Shown in pieces: positions 1 through 5,523 of a DNA stretch of 5,523 nucleotides. The stretch covers positions 1 through 5,523 of the forward strand of contig JAEWQT010000010.1 of the NCBI GenBank assembly GCA_023399105.1. Direction: 5' to 3'. The first letter of the stretch is position 1, and every line of letters begins with the position of its first letter. Below the pieces are notes generated by a model. It was not told the DNA's origin, did not search any database, and saw only the letters and a list, made by a program, of their open reading frames with translations. Source of the DNA: Pseudomonadota bacterium (GTDB taxonomy: Bacteria; Pseudomonadota; Gammaproteobacteria; Pseudomonadales; Oceanobacteraceae). The translations under genes and the position numbers were made by a program.

Positions 1-360
1 GGTTTGGGTTTTGGTTATCGCGCCATCAATCGTGACACCATGCACCTGGATCTGGAAGCCGGCCCGGGTTACCGCCGCGACAAGGTCGACGGCAGTGGTG
101 AAATTCAGGAAGAAGCCATTGGCCGGCTGGCCGTGAAATACCACTGGACCATTAATGATGCGGTGAAATTCTTTGAAGAATTTACCGCCGATATCGGCTC
201 AGAAAACAGCATTTACCGTTCTGAAACCGGTCTGCAGAGCCGCCTGAACGGCAGCCTGGCCATGAACCTGAGCTACAAAATCAAATACGTGGACGAAGTA
301 CCACTGGGCAGCGAAAAGAAAGACACCGAGTTTGGTGTCACCCTGGTGTACAGCTTCTGA
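1..360 (+). CDS. DUF481 family outer-membrane beta-barrel protein, C-terminal part
   Basis: The reading frame is already open at base 1, so only the last 119 residues are visible and the start lies outside the window. The piece shows alternating polar and hydrophobic strands joined by charged turns. Recognisable DUF481 (YdiY-like) signatures are EAGPGYR near the beginning, RSETGLQSRLNGSLA in the middle, and a final strand EFGVTLVYSF ending in phenylalanine. A C-terminal aromatic residue is typical of barrels assembled by the BAM complex, so I infer an outer-membrane location. The family is often labelled salt-stress-induced outer membrane protein, but its molecular role is not established and I claim none. 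The family assignment is secure by motif. The TTG at position 4 is only an internal leucine codon and not a likely start. A strong terminator follows 16 bases after the stop. Confidence 0.85.
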   Translation, partial: GLGFGYRAINRDTMHLDLEAGPGYRRDKVDGSGEIQEEAIGRLAVKYHWTINDAVKFFEEFTADIGSENSIYRSETGLQSRLNGSLAMNLSYKIKYVDEVPLGSEKKDTEFGVTLVYSF

Positions 361-376
361 ACCAACGACGGCGCCC

Positions 377-409
377 ATAAAAAAACCGCGCCTGGCACGG
401 TTTTTTTAT
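377..409. terminator. Bidirectional intrinsic terminator between convergent genes
   Basis: A perfect 12-bp inverted repeat (377-388 against 398-409) encloses a 9-base loop. Each arm holds three G:C pairs next to the loop and a run of seven A or T, so a U-tract follows the GC part of the stem on either strand. It lies 16 bases past the DUF481 stop on the plus strand and 15 bases past the Spy-like stop on the minus strand. It can therefore end both transcripts. Confidence 0.88.
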
Positions 410-424
410 GCTGTCAGAACGGGC

Positions 425-1027
425 TTACTCTGCTTCGCCGGGTTGCTGGCGACAGGGCTTCTTCTCTTTGCTGCGCTCCGATCTGGCCCACTGATACTGA
501 CGCTGCTCCCGCCATTGCTGCCACTGCGTTACCTGCTCGGCGGTCAGATGCGATTCCAGCAAGGCTTCATACTGTTGTCGCGCGGCACCGTGTTGGGCAA
601 TATCCAGTGGCCACTGATAGTCGTCCTGTACGTTTTCCACCGCCTGCAACAGCCTGTCTTTTTGCTCCGCCGGCAGATTCAGCCGGTGCGCCAGTTCGCG
701 GGTGTGGCGCAGCTGCATCTGCTGATGCTGCGCACGCATCAGGGTACGGGCAGTTTCCCGTTGTTGCAGCGTCAGCACCTGGTGCATTTCTTCACGCATG
801 CCCTGCAAAACATCGCTGTCACGCTGGCAACCACGCATCTGCGCTTTGCGCAACGGCTGATAACGCTGCTCAATGGCTTCCAGCTGTTGCTGCTGTGTGG
901 CACTCAGCTGTAACTCTTTCACCCAGTCGATTTCCCGGTGCAGGCCTTCAAATGCCCACACCGTGCTACTGACCCACCAACCGGCCAGTACCAGGGTAAC
1001 AATTCGGCCCACGGCGGCTAACGACAT
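425..1027 (-). CDS. Spy/CpxP-like periplasmic LTxxQ-motif protein
   Basis: This is an exported, mostly helical protein of 200 residues. Residues 1-25 look like a Sec signal peptide: a short N-region with one Arg, a hydrophobic core (IVTLVLAGWWV) and a VWA cleavage site before F26. The mature part is charged and very glutamine-rich, about one residue in six. It carries LTxxQ-type motifs at 41-45 (LSATQ) and 161-165 (LTAEQ), with a related LPAEQ at 118-122. Paired LTxxQ motifs define the Spy/CpxP family of periplasmic chaperones and envelope-stress modulators, so a role in envelope stress or metal sensing is plausible but inferred. The C-terminal tail (about 182-200) is basic then acidic and looks disordered. 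I chose the ATG at 1027 because the signal peptide begins there and a GTGGA stretch lies about 8 bases upstream. A GTG at 1078 would add 17 residues ahead of the signal peptide and has no ribosome site. It is convergent with the DUF481 gene and divergent from smrA. Confidence 0.75.
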   Translation of the reverse strand: MSLAAVGRIVTLVLAGWWVSSTVWAFEGLHREIDWVKELQLSATQQQQLEAIEQRYQPLRKAQMRGCQRDSDVLQGMREEMHQVLTLQQRETARTLMRAQHQQMQLRHTRELAHRLNLPAEQKDRLLQAVENVQDDYQWPLDIAQHGAARQQYEALLESHLTAEQVTQWQQWREQRQYQWARSERSKEKKPCRQQPGEAE

Positions 1028-1287
1028 AATGCGGTTCCACTGACTGCTGTAACGGGCCCAGTGTACGGATTCCGGCACAAACTTGTGTCGCCGCTGTGCA
1101 AAGTTTTGTCACCCTGCGGCAACGGCAGACGCCCGCCTCGCCGGTCGGGTATCATTAAGGGCGAACTTGAAAAGGACCCGCCATTCTCTGCATTCGCCGC
1201 CTGGCTCTACAGCCCGGAAAGACTCGCGCAGAGCTGTGCAGAGTTATTCAGAGGCTCCTTAGCACCGGAACAACGGACACACGCTGT
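1028..1287. other. Divergent intergenic region between the Spy-like gene and smrA
   Basis: This 260-base stretch must carry the promoters of two genes transcribed away from each other. I could not find a convincing sigma-70 pair on either strand. Isolated partial matches exist on the plus strand: TATCAT at 1150-1155 without a -35, and TTGAAA at 1167-1172 without a good -10. There is a small perfect dyad at 1076-1087 (CACAA, two bases, TTGTG) near the Spy-like gene and a phased repeat near smrA, described separately. The short open frame crossing the region (1061-1291) has no ribosome site or recognisable product. Confidence 0.5.
1229..1253 (+). repeat. Three CAGAG units phased at 10 bp upstream of smrA
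   Basis: CAGAG occurs at 1229-1233, 1239-1243 and 1249-1253, so the unit recurs at exactly 10-base steps. The intervening five bases differ each time. The array ends 34 bases before the smrA start codon. One helical turn of spacing would place the three units on the same DNA face, which suits binding of a regulator, but the unit is short and chance is a fair explanation. Confidence 0.4.
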
Positions 1288-1887
1288 ATGAAAACACCTG
1301 ACGATACTGCCGCCGACCCGCTGTTTTTACAGGAAATGCAGGGGGTGCAGCCATTACAGATCAAGGCCAGAGCGGATCTGCAGAAAAGCGCTGCCGATGC
1401 CGCCAGCCTGGCTGCCCGCCGGGAGGCGGCCGCCACCGATAAACCGGCCGAAGTGGTGGCACCACTGGCTACCAGCGATGCCCCCCGGGTCGGCCCGCAC
1501 GATGTGCTGGGCTATAAACGCCCCGGTATTCAGGATGGGGTGTATCGCAAATTACGGCTGGGCCGCTATGAGATTGAAGCGCGGCTGGATTTACACCGCC
1601 GCACCATCGAAGAAGCACGGCGCGAACTGCTGCGCTTTGTGCGCGAGTGCATGGAACACGATTTACGCAGCGTGCTGATTTTACCCGGCAAAGGCGACCG
1701 CAATCAGAAAGACCCGGCGGTGCTGAAAAGCTTTCTCGCCCACTGGCTGCCGGAACTGGATGACGTGCAGGCGTTTCACACCGCTCAGCCGCACCATGGC
1801 GGTGCCGGGGCGTTTTATGTATTACTGCGCAAAAGCGAGCGCAAGAAACAGGCGGCGCGGGAGCAATTCAGCAAGGGCCGGCTTTAA
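1288..1887 (+). CDS. smrA: SmrA-like Smr-domain DNA endonuclease
   Basis: The product has 199 residues, close to the E. coli SmrA (YdaL) length of about 187. The Smr domain covers roughly residues 98-182. It shows the LDLH motif at 100-103 followed by a helix, the core strand VLILPGKG ending at 136, and the PHHGGAGAFYVLL segment at 168-180. Smr domains, named after the MutS2 C-terminal domain, nick or cleave nucleic acid, and stand-alone SmrA proteins are described as DNA endonucleases. The N-terminus also fits SmrA: LFLQEMQGVQPL (12-23) matches a conserved leading segment. Residues 25-70 are an alanine-rich, poorly conserved linker. A basic tail (181-199) could add nucleic-acid affinity. The ATG at 1288 is the first reasonable start and places the conserved leader near the N-terminus, but I see no clear ribosome site. 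The gene meets plsC head-on. An alternative name would be Smr/MutS family protein; SmrB is less likely given the N-terminal leader. Confidence 0.88.
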   Translation: MKTPDDTAADPLFLQEMQGVQPLQIKARADLQKSAADAASLAARREAAATDKPAEVVAPLATSDAPRVGPHDVLGYKRPGIQDGVYRKLRLGRYEIEARLDLHRRTIEEARRELLRFVRECMEHDLRSVLILPGKGDRNQKDPAVLKSFLAHWLPELDDVQAFHTAQPHHGGAGAFYVLLRKSERKKQAAREQFSKGRL

Positions 1888-1892
1888 CCGGC
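1877..1892. other. Small hairpin over the overlapping smrA and plsC stop codons
   Basis: GCCGG (1877-1881) pairs with CCGGC (1888-1892) around a 6-base loop. The loop contains TTAA at 1884-1887, which supplies the TAA stop of smrA on the plus strand and the TAA stop of plsC on the minus strand. No T-run follows on either strand, so this is not a standard intrinsic terminator. I found no other terminator between the two genes. Confidence 0.55.
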
Positions 1893-2615
1893 GGCGCGCT
1901 GCTGCTCCAGCGTTGTATCCAGCCGCTGCAGGGCGGCCAGCATTTTCTGATGGGTTAATTCGGCCAGTGGTTTTACATCGGCTTCGGTCAGGCCGGTGGT
2001 GGGAATGGGGTCCAGATACTCACCCATTACCACGCCACCATTCCAGCGACTCAGATTGATGTTTTTGTGGGTGCTGCTGAACACAATGGGCACAATCGGC
2101 AGGCCCGATTCAATCGCCAGAGCAAAGGCACCGGACTTAAATGGCTGTAAACCTTTGCCGCGGCTGCGGGTGCCTTCCGGAAAGATATACACCGAACAAC
2201 CGCGACGTTTCACAATGCGGGCGACCTCGGCCATGGTGTCCCAGGCTTTGGCTTTATTGCGGCGATTGATGAAAATATTTCCCGCCAGCCAGAACGCCAG
2301 CCCGAACACCGGCACATAGCGTAAACTGCTTTTGCCGAGAATGGCGATATGGTCAGGCAGCATGGTCGAACAGGTAAACACATCCAGAGTGTACTGGTGG
2401 TTCACCACATAAATGGCCTGCTCATTCCTTTTAACAGGGCAGTCGTTATTACGGATCGACCGGATCCGCAATACCGGCAACGACCAGCACATCAGCCGGG
2501 CGCATTGCGTGGTGTTATTCAGATGCCGGGGCCGTAACACACTGACCAGCATCGTAATAAAACAAACCACTAAAAAATGCAGAGTCAGATACGCTGAACG
2601 CAACACATAAAGCAT
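1884..2615 (-). CDS. plsC: 1-acyl-sn-glycerol-3-phosphate acyltransferase PlsC
   Basis: PlsC transfers an acyl chain to the 2-position of lysophosphatidic acid to give phosphatidic acid, the precursor of membrane phospholipids, at the inner membrane. The 243-residue product has the acyltransferase motifs in order: NHQYTLD with the catalytic HX4D pair H73 and D78, a GNIFINRRN segment (112-120), FPEGTRSRG (145-153) and the GLPIVPIVF strand (171-179). As far as I recall, H73 and FPEGTR occupy the same positions in the 245-residue E. coli enzyme. Residues 2-27 form a hydrophobic N-terminal membrane segment. I chose the ATG at 2615 because it gives the family N-terminus MLYVLRS and has AGGA 8 bases upstream. 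A TTG at 2651 would add 12 unconserved residues. The gene overlaps the end of smrA by four bases and lies downstream of ilvA on the same strand. Confidence 0.93.
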   Translation of the reverse strand: MLYVLRSAYLTLHFLVVCFITMLVSVLRPRHLNNTTQCARLMCWSLPVLRIRSIRNNDCPVKRNEQAIYVVNHQYTLDVFTCSTMLPDHIAILGKSSLRYVPVFGLAFWLAGNIFINRRNKAKAWDTMAEVARIVKRRGCSVYIFPEGTRSRGKGLQPFKSGAFALAIESGLPIVPIVFSSTHKNINLSRWNGGVVMGEYLDPIPTTGLTEADVKPLAELTHQKMLAALQRLDTTLEQQRAAG

Positions 2616-2623
2616 GAAGGGAA

Positions 2624-2627
2624 TCCT
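2624..2627 (-). promoter_or_regulatory. Ribosome binding site that decides the plsC start
   Basis: On the minus strand AGGA lies 8 bases ahead of the ATG at 2615. The rival TTG start at 2651 has no comparable purine stretch. This and the family N-terminus fix the start. Confidence 0.65.
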
Positions 2628-2687
2628 GTAAGTAATACGACGGCTGAGCAAGGCCTGCCCGGCGTGTTATTTGTTTTTATTGTTGTC

Positions 2688-2716
2688 TTTATCCGTCATC
2701 ACGCCGCCGGCAACAA
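2688..2716 (-). promoter_or_regulatory. Weak candidate sigma-70 promoter for plsC
   Basis: On the minus strand TTGTTG (2716-2711) is separated by exactly 17 bases from GATAAA (2693-2688). The -35 keeps the TTG and the -10 matches four of six consensus positions. Transcription would begin near 2681 and leave a leader of about 65 bases before the plsC ATG. Spacing and location fit, but the match is weak. Confidence 0.25.
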
Positions 2717-2726
2717 GACCGGCGAC
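2703..2726. other. GC-rich hairpin in the ilvA-plsC gap, no U-tract
   Basis: GCCGCCGG (2703-2710) can pair with CCGGCGAC (2719-2726) around an 8-base loop, giving seven Watson-Crick pairs and one G:U or G-T mismatch depending on strand. It begins 18 bases past the ilvA stop on the minus strand. No T-run follows on either strand, so it may pause polymerase or stabilise the ilvA message 3' end. It does not look like an efficient intrinsic terminator. Confidence 0.45.
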
Positions 2727-2744
2727 GGCCATACATTGTATCGT

Positions 2745-4262
2745 TCAGCGCAAGAATAACTGGTAGGCCATATTCTGGGTTTCATCCCAGAAGGCATACC
2801 CCAGGTCATCCAGGCATTGTTGCAGCAACTGGTGTTTGTCTTCCGGTACCTGCAGGCCCACCAGCACCCGGCCGTAGGCGGCGCCGTGATTGCGGTAATG
2901 GAACAGCGAAATATTGAATTGCTTGCCCAGCTTACGCAGGAAATTCAGCAACGCACCCGGGCGTTCCGGAAACTCAACGCGGTAAACCTGCTCATCGGTG
3001 ACACTGGCCGGCGCATGACCACCGACCATATGGCGGATATGGTATTTGGCCATTTCGTCATCGGTAATATCCAGTACCGGGTAATGGTCGGCGCGCAGCT
3101 CATCCAGCAGTGCTTGCCGGGCACCCGGTTCGGCGCCGACTTTAACGCCGACATAAATCTGCGCCTGCTGGTTATCGCCATAACGGTAATTGAATTCGGT
3201 AATCGGCCGCTTGCCGATTAAGCTGCAGAAGCGCTGAAAACTGCCCGGCTGTTCCGGAATGGTAACGGCCAGAATGACTTCCCGCCCTTCACCGATTTCC
3301 GCTACTTCAGAAATGTAGCGCAGGCGATCAAAATTGACGTTGGCGCCGCTGAGAATGGCGACCAGGTTCAACCCTTCGCAGCCTTCACGTTCAACGTATT
3401 TTTTCACCCCGGCCACACTCAGGGCGCCGGCGGGCTCACACACTGCGCGGGTGTCATCAAACACATCTTTAATGGCCGCGCAGATTTCATCCGGGGTACA
3501 GGTGATCACTTCATCGACATGGTCTTTGCAGATTTCCCAGGTGTTTTTACCGATCTGGGCCACCGCCACACCGTCGGCAAAAATACCGACCTGCGGCAGA
3601 ATCACCCGCTCACCGGCGGCCAGCGCGGCATGCAACGAAGCCGACTCGGAACTCTCCACCCCGATTACCCGCACATCCGGGCGCAACGCCTTAATATAAG
3701 CAGCCATGCCGGCCATTAAGCCGCCACCACCGACGGGGATAAACACCGCATCCAGCGGGCCGCTGAGCTGACGCAGCACTTCCATGGCAATGGTGCCCTG
3801 ACCGGCGATCACTTCCGGATCGTCATAAGGGTGTACATAGGTCATGCCTTTTTCTTCCACCAGCTTCTGCGAATAGGCAAAGGCATCGTCGAAGGCATCG
3901 CCCTGCAACACCACCCTGGCGCCGCGGGCTTTGACCGAGCGGACTTTAATATCCGGCGTAGTGCGCGGCATCACGATGGTGGCTTTAATACCCAGCTTCT
4001 GTGCCGCCAGCGCCAGCCCCTGAGCATGATTGCCGGCCGAAGCGGCCACCACGCCTTTGGCTTTTTCTTCCTCAGTCAGCTGTACTACCTTGTTATAGGC
4101 GCCGCGCAATTTGAACGAATACACCGGTTGCTGATCTTCGCGTTTCACCCAAATCTGATTCCCCAGCCGCTCACTCAAAAAGGGGGCAATGTGCAGCGGC
4201 GATTCGATGGCAACATCATAAACGCGGGCGGCAAGAATCTTTCTCAGGTAATCGTTCAGCAT
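2745..4262 (-). CDS. ilvA: Threonine deaminase, biosynthetic, with two ACT-like domains
   Basis: IlvA converts L-threonine to 2-oxobutanoate and ammonia with pyridoxal phosphate, the first committed step of isoleucine synthesis, in the cytosol. The 505-residue product has the fold type II catalytic domain at about 1-320. The PLP-binding lysine K51 lies in SFKLRGAYNK, AASAGNHAQG is at 73-82 and the phosphate-binding GGGGL at 178-182. Two regulatory ACT-like domains follow, the first from about 328 (VILAVTIPEQPGSF) and the second from about 426 (YRVEFPERPGALLNFL). This long two-domain form is the biosynthetic enzyme, normally inhibited by isoleucine and relieved by valine; the short catabolic TdcB lacks these domains. 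I chose the ATG at 4262 because MLNDYLRKILAARVYDVA matches the Pseudomonas-type N-terminus. An ATG at 4328 would add 22 unconserved residues and lies upstream of the likely -10. It is divergent from rpiA and lies upstream of plsC. Confidence 0.96.
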   Translation of the reverse strand: MLNDYLRKILAARVYDVAIESPLHIAPFLSERLGNQIWVKREDQQPVYSFKLRGAYNKVVQLTEEEKAKGVVAASAGNHAQGLALAAQKLGIKATIVMPRTTPDIKVRSVKARGARVVLQGDAFDDAFAYSQKLVEEKGMTYVHPYDDPEVIAGQGTIAMEVLRQLSGPLDAVFIPVGGGGLMAGMAAYIKALRPDVRVIGVESSESASLHAALAAGERVILPQVGIFADGVAVAQIGKNTWEICKDHVDEVITCTPDEICAAIKDVFDDTRAVCEPAGALSVAGVKKYVEREGCEGLNLVAILSGANVNFDRLRYISEVAEIGEGREVILAVTIPEQPGSFQRFCSLIGKRPITEFNYRYGDNQQAQIYVGVKVGAEPGARQALLDELRADHYPVLDITDDEMAKYHIRHMVGGHAPASVTDEQVYRVEFPERPGALLNFLRKLGKQFNISLFHYRNHGAAYGRVLVGLQVPEDKHQLLQQCLDDLGYAFWDETQNMAYQLFLR

Positions 4263-4316
4263 ACCGGGTGTCCAGTGAGTACAAAAAAAAGCAGCAAGAT
4301 GCGCAGAAGAGCAGGC

Positions 4317-4322
4317 ATTGTA
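4317..4322 (-). promoter_or_regulatory. Candidate -10 element for ilvA
   Basis: The minus strand reads TACAAT here, matching five of six -10 consensus positions. It lies 54 bases upstream of the preferred ilvA ATG, so the leader would be about 45-50 bases. No good -35 is seen at 16-18 bases, which suggests a weak or activator-dependent promoter. The leader contains a run of eight T (plus-strand A at 4283-4290). Confidence 0.45.
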
Positions 4323-4335
4323 ACGCATCAGCGCC

Positions 4336-4341
4336 TATAAT
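4336..4341 (+). promoter_or_regulatory. Consensus -10 element for rpiA
   Basis: TATAAT is a perfect -10 hexamer 28 bases ahead of the rpiA ATG. It predicts a start near 4348 and a leader of about 22 bases that still includes the ribosome site. The bases at the -35 distance (AGGCAT at 4313-4318) are poor and there is no extended -10 TG. The hexamer is 13 bases from the opposing ilvA -10, so the two polymerase footprints would overlap. Confidence 0.55.
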
Positions 4342-4355
4342 TCGCACATCAAAAC

Positions 4356-4359
4356 GAGG
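4356..4359 (+). promoter_or_regulatory. Ribosome binding site of rpiA
   Basis: GAGG stands 10 bases before the ATG at 4370. The spacing is slightly long but acceptable, and no competing start codon lies between. Confidence 0.5.
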
Positions 4360-4369
4360 TTGATCTGCC

Positions 4370-5044
4370 ATGACACAAGACGAACTGAAACGCGCGGTTG
4401 GCGAAGCCGCTGCCGCCTATATCCGCCCGAAACTCGACAAAGACTCTGTGGTAGGTGTGGGCACTGGTTCCACCGCCAACTGCTTCATTGACGCCCTGGC
4501 GCAGGACAAATTTTTATTCGCCGGCGCCGTGGCCAGCTCCGAAGCTACCGCCCAGCGCCTGCGCGACCACGGCATTGAAGTGTTCGACCTGAACAACGTC
4601 AGCAAACTCGATTTTTATGTCGATGGTGCTGATGAAGTGAACCGCAATCTGGAGCTGATCAAAGGCGGCGGTGCGGCGTTAACGCGGGAAAAAATCGTTG
4701 CCGCCGTGGCGCGTGAATTTATCTGCATTGCCGATGAAACCAAAATGGTGGAACGCTTAGGTAAATTCCCGCTGCCGGTTGAAGTGATTCCGATGGCGCG
4801 CTCCTACGTCGCCCGCGAACTGGTCAAGCTGGGCGGCAACCCGGTTTACCGCGAAGGCGTGGTCACCGATAACGGCGGTCAGATTCTGGATGTTTACGAT
4901 CTGTTTGTGGATTCTACCATCGGTATGGAAAACCGCATCAACCATATCACCGGGGTTATCACCAACGGCCTGTTTGCCCGCCGCGCTGCCGATGTGCTGC
5001 TGCTCGGTACTCAGAAAGGCGTCCGCACTCTGACCGCGAAGTAA
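4370..5044 (+). CDS. rpiA: Ribose-5-phosphate isomerase A
   Basis: RpiA interconverts ribose 5-phosphate and ribulose 5-phosphate in the non-oxidative pentose phosphate pathway, in the cytosol. The 224-residue product is close to the usual length of about 219. Signatures in order are [16 protein letters not shown] (28-43), the phosphate-binding SSEAT (56-60), DGADEV (85-90), the [11 protein letters not shown] loop (98-108) and [10 protein letters not shown] (132-141). Residues D85, D88, K98 and E107 correspond, with a shift of four, to the E. coli active-site residues D81, D84, K94 and E103. Nothing important is missing. A consensus -10 and a GAGG ribosome site precede the gene. The next gene starts four bases after its stop, so the two are probably co-transcribed. 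The divergent ilvA neighbour is also found next to rpiA in Pseudomonas, as I recall. Confidence 0.97.
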   Translation: MTQDELKRAVGEAAAAYIRPKLDKDSVVGVGTGSTANCFIDALAQDKFLFAGAVASSEATAQRLRDHGIEVFDLNNVSKLDFYVDGADEVNRNLELIKGGGAALTREKIVAAVAREFICIADETKMVERLGKFPLPVEVIPMARSYVARELVKLGGNPVYREGVVTDNGGQILDVYDLFVDSTIGMENRINHITGVITNGLFARRAADVLLLGTQKGVRTLTAK

Positions 5045-5048
5045 ACCG

Positions 5049-5523
5049 ATGACGCAGGGATTGCGCTGGCTGCGGATAACCGCCATCAGTCTTGGCCTTA
5101 CCGCCGGGCTGCTGGTACTGCTGCTGGCCGCCCTGCCCAGCCTGTTACAACCTGCGCTTAACCGTTGGCTGCCAACCCTGCTGGGCAGCACAGAACACCC
5201 GGCAACCCTGCACATTGCCCGGCTCAGCTGGAATCGTCTGCACCTTCAGCACCTGCAGCTCAGCCTGGCCGACGGCAGCCAGCTGCAACTGCACAATCTG
5301 CACCTGAACTGGCACCCTGCCGAACTGCTGCAAGGCCGGCTGCGTGAATTACAACTGCAGGAAATCCGCCTCAGCCTGCCCGCCCCCAGCGCCGAAAAAC
5401 TGGCCAAAGCCGCGGCCTCCAATGCCGGCGAACGTGTGCGCGAACAATTCAATCAGGCCATCAGCATTCCGCCCTTCAGCCAGTGGCTGCAACTGCCCCT
5501 GCAGCAACTGCGCATAGACCGCA
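5049..5523 (+). CDS. Membrane-anchored AsmA/TamB/YdbH-like protein, N-terminal part
   Basis: The frame opens with ATG at 5049, four bases after the rpiA stop, and stays open for 158 codons to the window edge. Residues 1-7 are polar or basic, and 9-33 form one strongly hydrophobic helix that should anchor the protein in the inner membrane with the rest periplasmic. From about 53 the chain alternates leucine with polar residues (LHLQHLQLSL, QLQLHNLHLNW), then RGRL-type turns and another strand, the amphipathic beta pattern seen at the start of TamB, AsmA and YdbH proteins. These are long periplasmic beta-sheet grooves thought to carry phospholipid between membranes. Residues 105-135 are alanine-rich and charged, probably a helix or linker. 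Leucine is about a quarter of all residues. YdbH-like is my first guess, TamB-like the second; the diagnostic C-terminus is outside the window. No clear ribosome site is seen, so translation may be coupled to rpiA. Confidence 0.6.
   Translation, partial: MTQGLRWLRITAISLGLTAGLLVLLLAALPSLLQPALNRWLPTLLGSTEHPATLHIARLSWNRLHLQHLQLSLADGSQLQLHNLHLNWHPAELLQGRLRELQLQEIRLSLPAPSAEKLAKAAASNAGERVREQFNQAISIPPFSQWLQLPLQQLRIDR

Noticed and set aside
332..913. Plus-strand open frame of 193 codons, antisense to the Spy-like gene
   Set aside because: It begins inside the DUF481 gene, runs through a strong terminator, and gives a leucine-rich product with no family resemblance. The opposite strand has a signal peptide and LTxxQ motifs.
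1163..1191. Possible sigma-E promoter ahead of smrA (GAACTT then TCTG)
   Set aside because: The spacing of 18 bases is longer than usual, the -10 lacks the final conserved A, and smrA is not an expected envelope-stress gene.
1061..1291. Short plus-strand open frame of 76 codons in the divergent intergenic region
   Set aside because: It has a GTG start with no ribosome site, a composition unlike the neighbouring proteins, and overlaps the Spy-like promoter region. It looks like chance in GC-rich DNA.
2633..2652. T7-promoter-like string (TAATACGAC) upstream of plsC
   Set aside because: Only the first nine bases match. The initiation part of the T7 promoter is absent, and no phage gene is present, so this is coincidence.
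3831..4340. Plus-strand open frame of 169 codons antisense to ilvA
   Set aside because: It lies wholly within the well-conserved ilvA coding sequence and its leader, and its product has no recognisable domain. It is a mirror of ilvA codon usage.
4757..5215. Minus-strand open frame of 152 codons across rpiA and the next gene
   Set aside because: It covers conserved rpiA motifs and the start of the AsmA-like gene in antisense, with no ribosome site or recognisable product.
5254..5512. Recurring CTGCAG/CTGCAACTGC strings in the last gene, resembling a DNA repeat
   Set aside because: They follow from a protein rich in Leu-Gln pairs in amphipathic beta strands with preferred CTG and CAG codons. 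Copies are irregularly spaced and encode different contexts.

Overview
The window looks like ordinary chromosomal DNA from a gammaproteobacterium. The coding regions are moderately GC-rich, the IlvA N-terminus is of the Pseudomonas type, and the SmrA and PlsC proteins align well (from memory) with the enterobacterial ones. My best guess is the Pseudomonadales/Oceanospirillales side of the class, but this rests on protein resemblance recalled from memory and not on a search. I see no insertion sequence, phage gene, integrase, CRISPR array, tRNA or rRNA, and nothing that points to a mobile island.

Layout. From 1 to 360 (+) lies the C-terminal part of a DUF481 outer-membrane beta-barrel protein. 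A perfect 12-bp stem with A7 and T7 flanks (377-409) ends it and also serves the convergent gene at 425-1027 (-), a Spy/CpxP-like exported LTxxQ protein. A divergent intergenic region of about 260 bp separates that gene from smrA at 1288-1887 (+), a small Smr-domain endonuclease. smrA runs head-on into plsC (1884-2615, -), the second acyltransferase of phosphatidic acid synthesis; the two stop codons share one TTAA. Upstream of plsC on the same strand is ilvA (2745-4262, -), biosynthetic threonine deaminase with two ACT-like regulatory domains. Back to back with ilvA is rpiA (4370-5044, +), ribose-5-phosphate isomerase A. Four bases after rpiA begins a large membrane-anchored AsmA/TamB/YdbH-like protein (5049 onward), which runs off the window.

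How they fit together. These are mainly housekeeping functions: envelope (DUF481 barrel, Spy-like chaperone, PlsC, AsmA-like lipid-bridge protein), isoleucine synthesis (IlvA), the pentose phosphate pathway (RpiA) and nucleic-acid metabolism (SmrA). Only rpiA and the AsmA-like gene are spaced like an operon. ilvA and plsC may be partly co-transcribed, because no convincing terminator lies between them, although a weak plsC promoter can be proposed. ilvA and rpiA probably fire from overlapping divergent promoters.

I found no strong sign of an undescribed system. The points worth a second look are small: the overlapping divergent promoters of ilvA/rpiA, the terminator-less convergent smrA/plsC junction, three CAGAG units phased at exactly 10 bp ahead of smrA, and the tight coupling of rpiA to a putative lipid-transfer protein.
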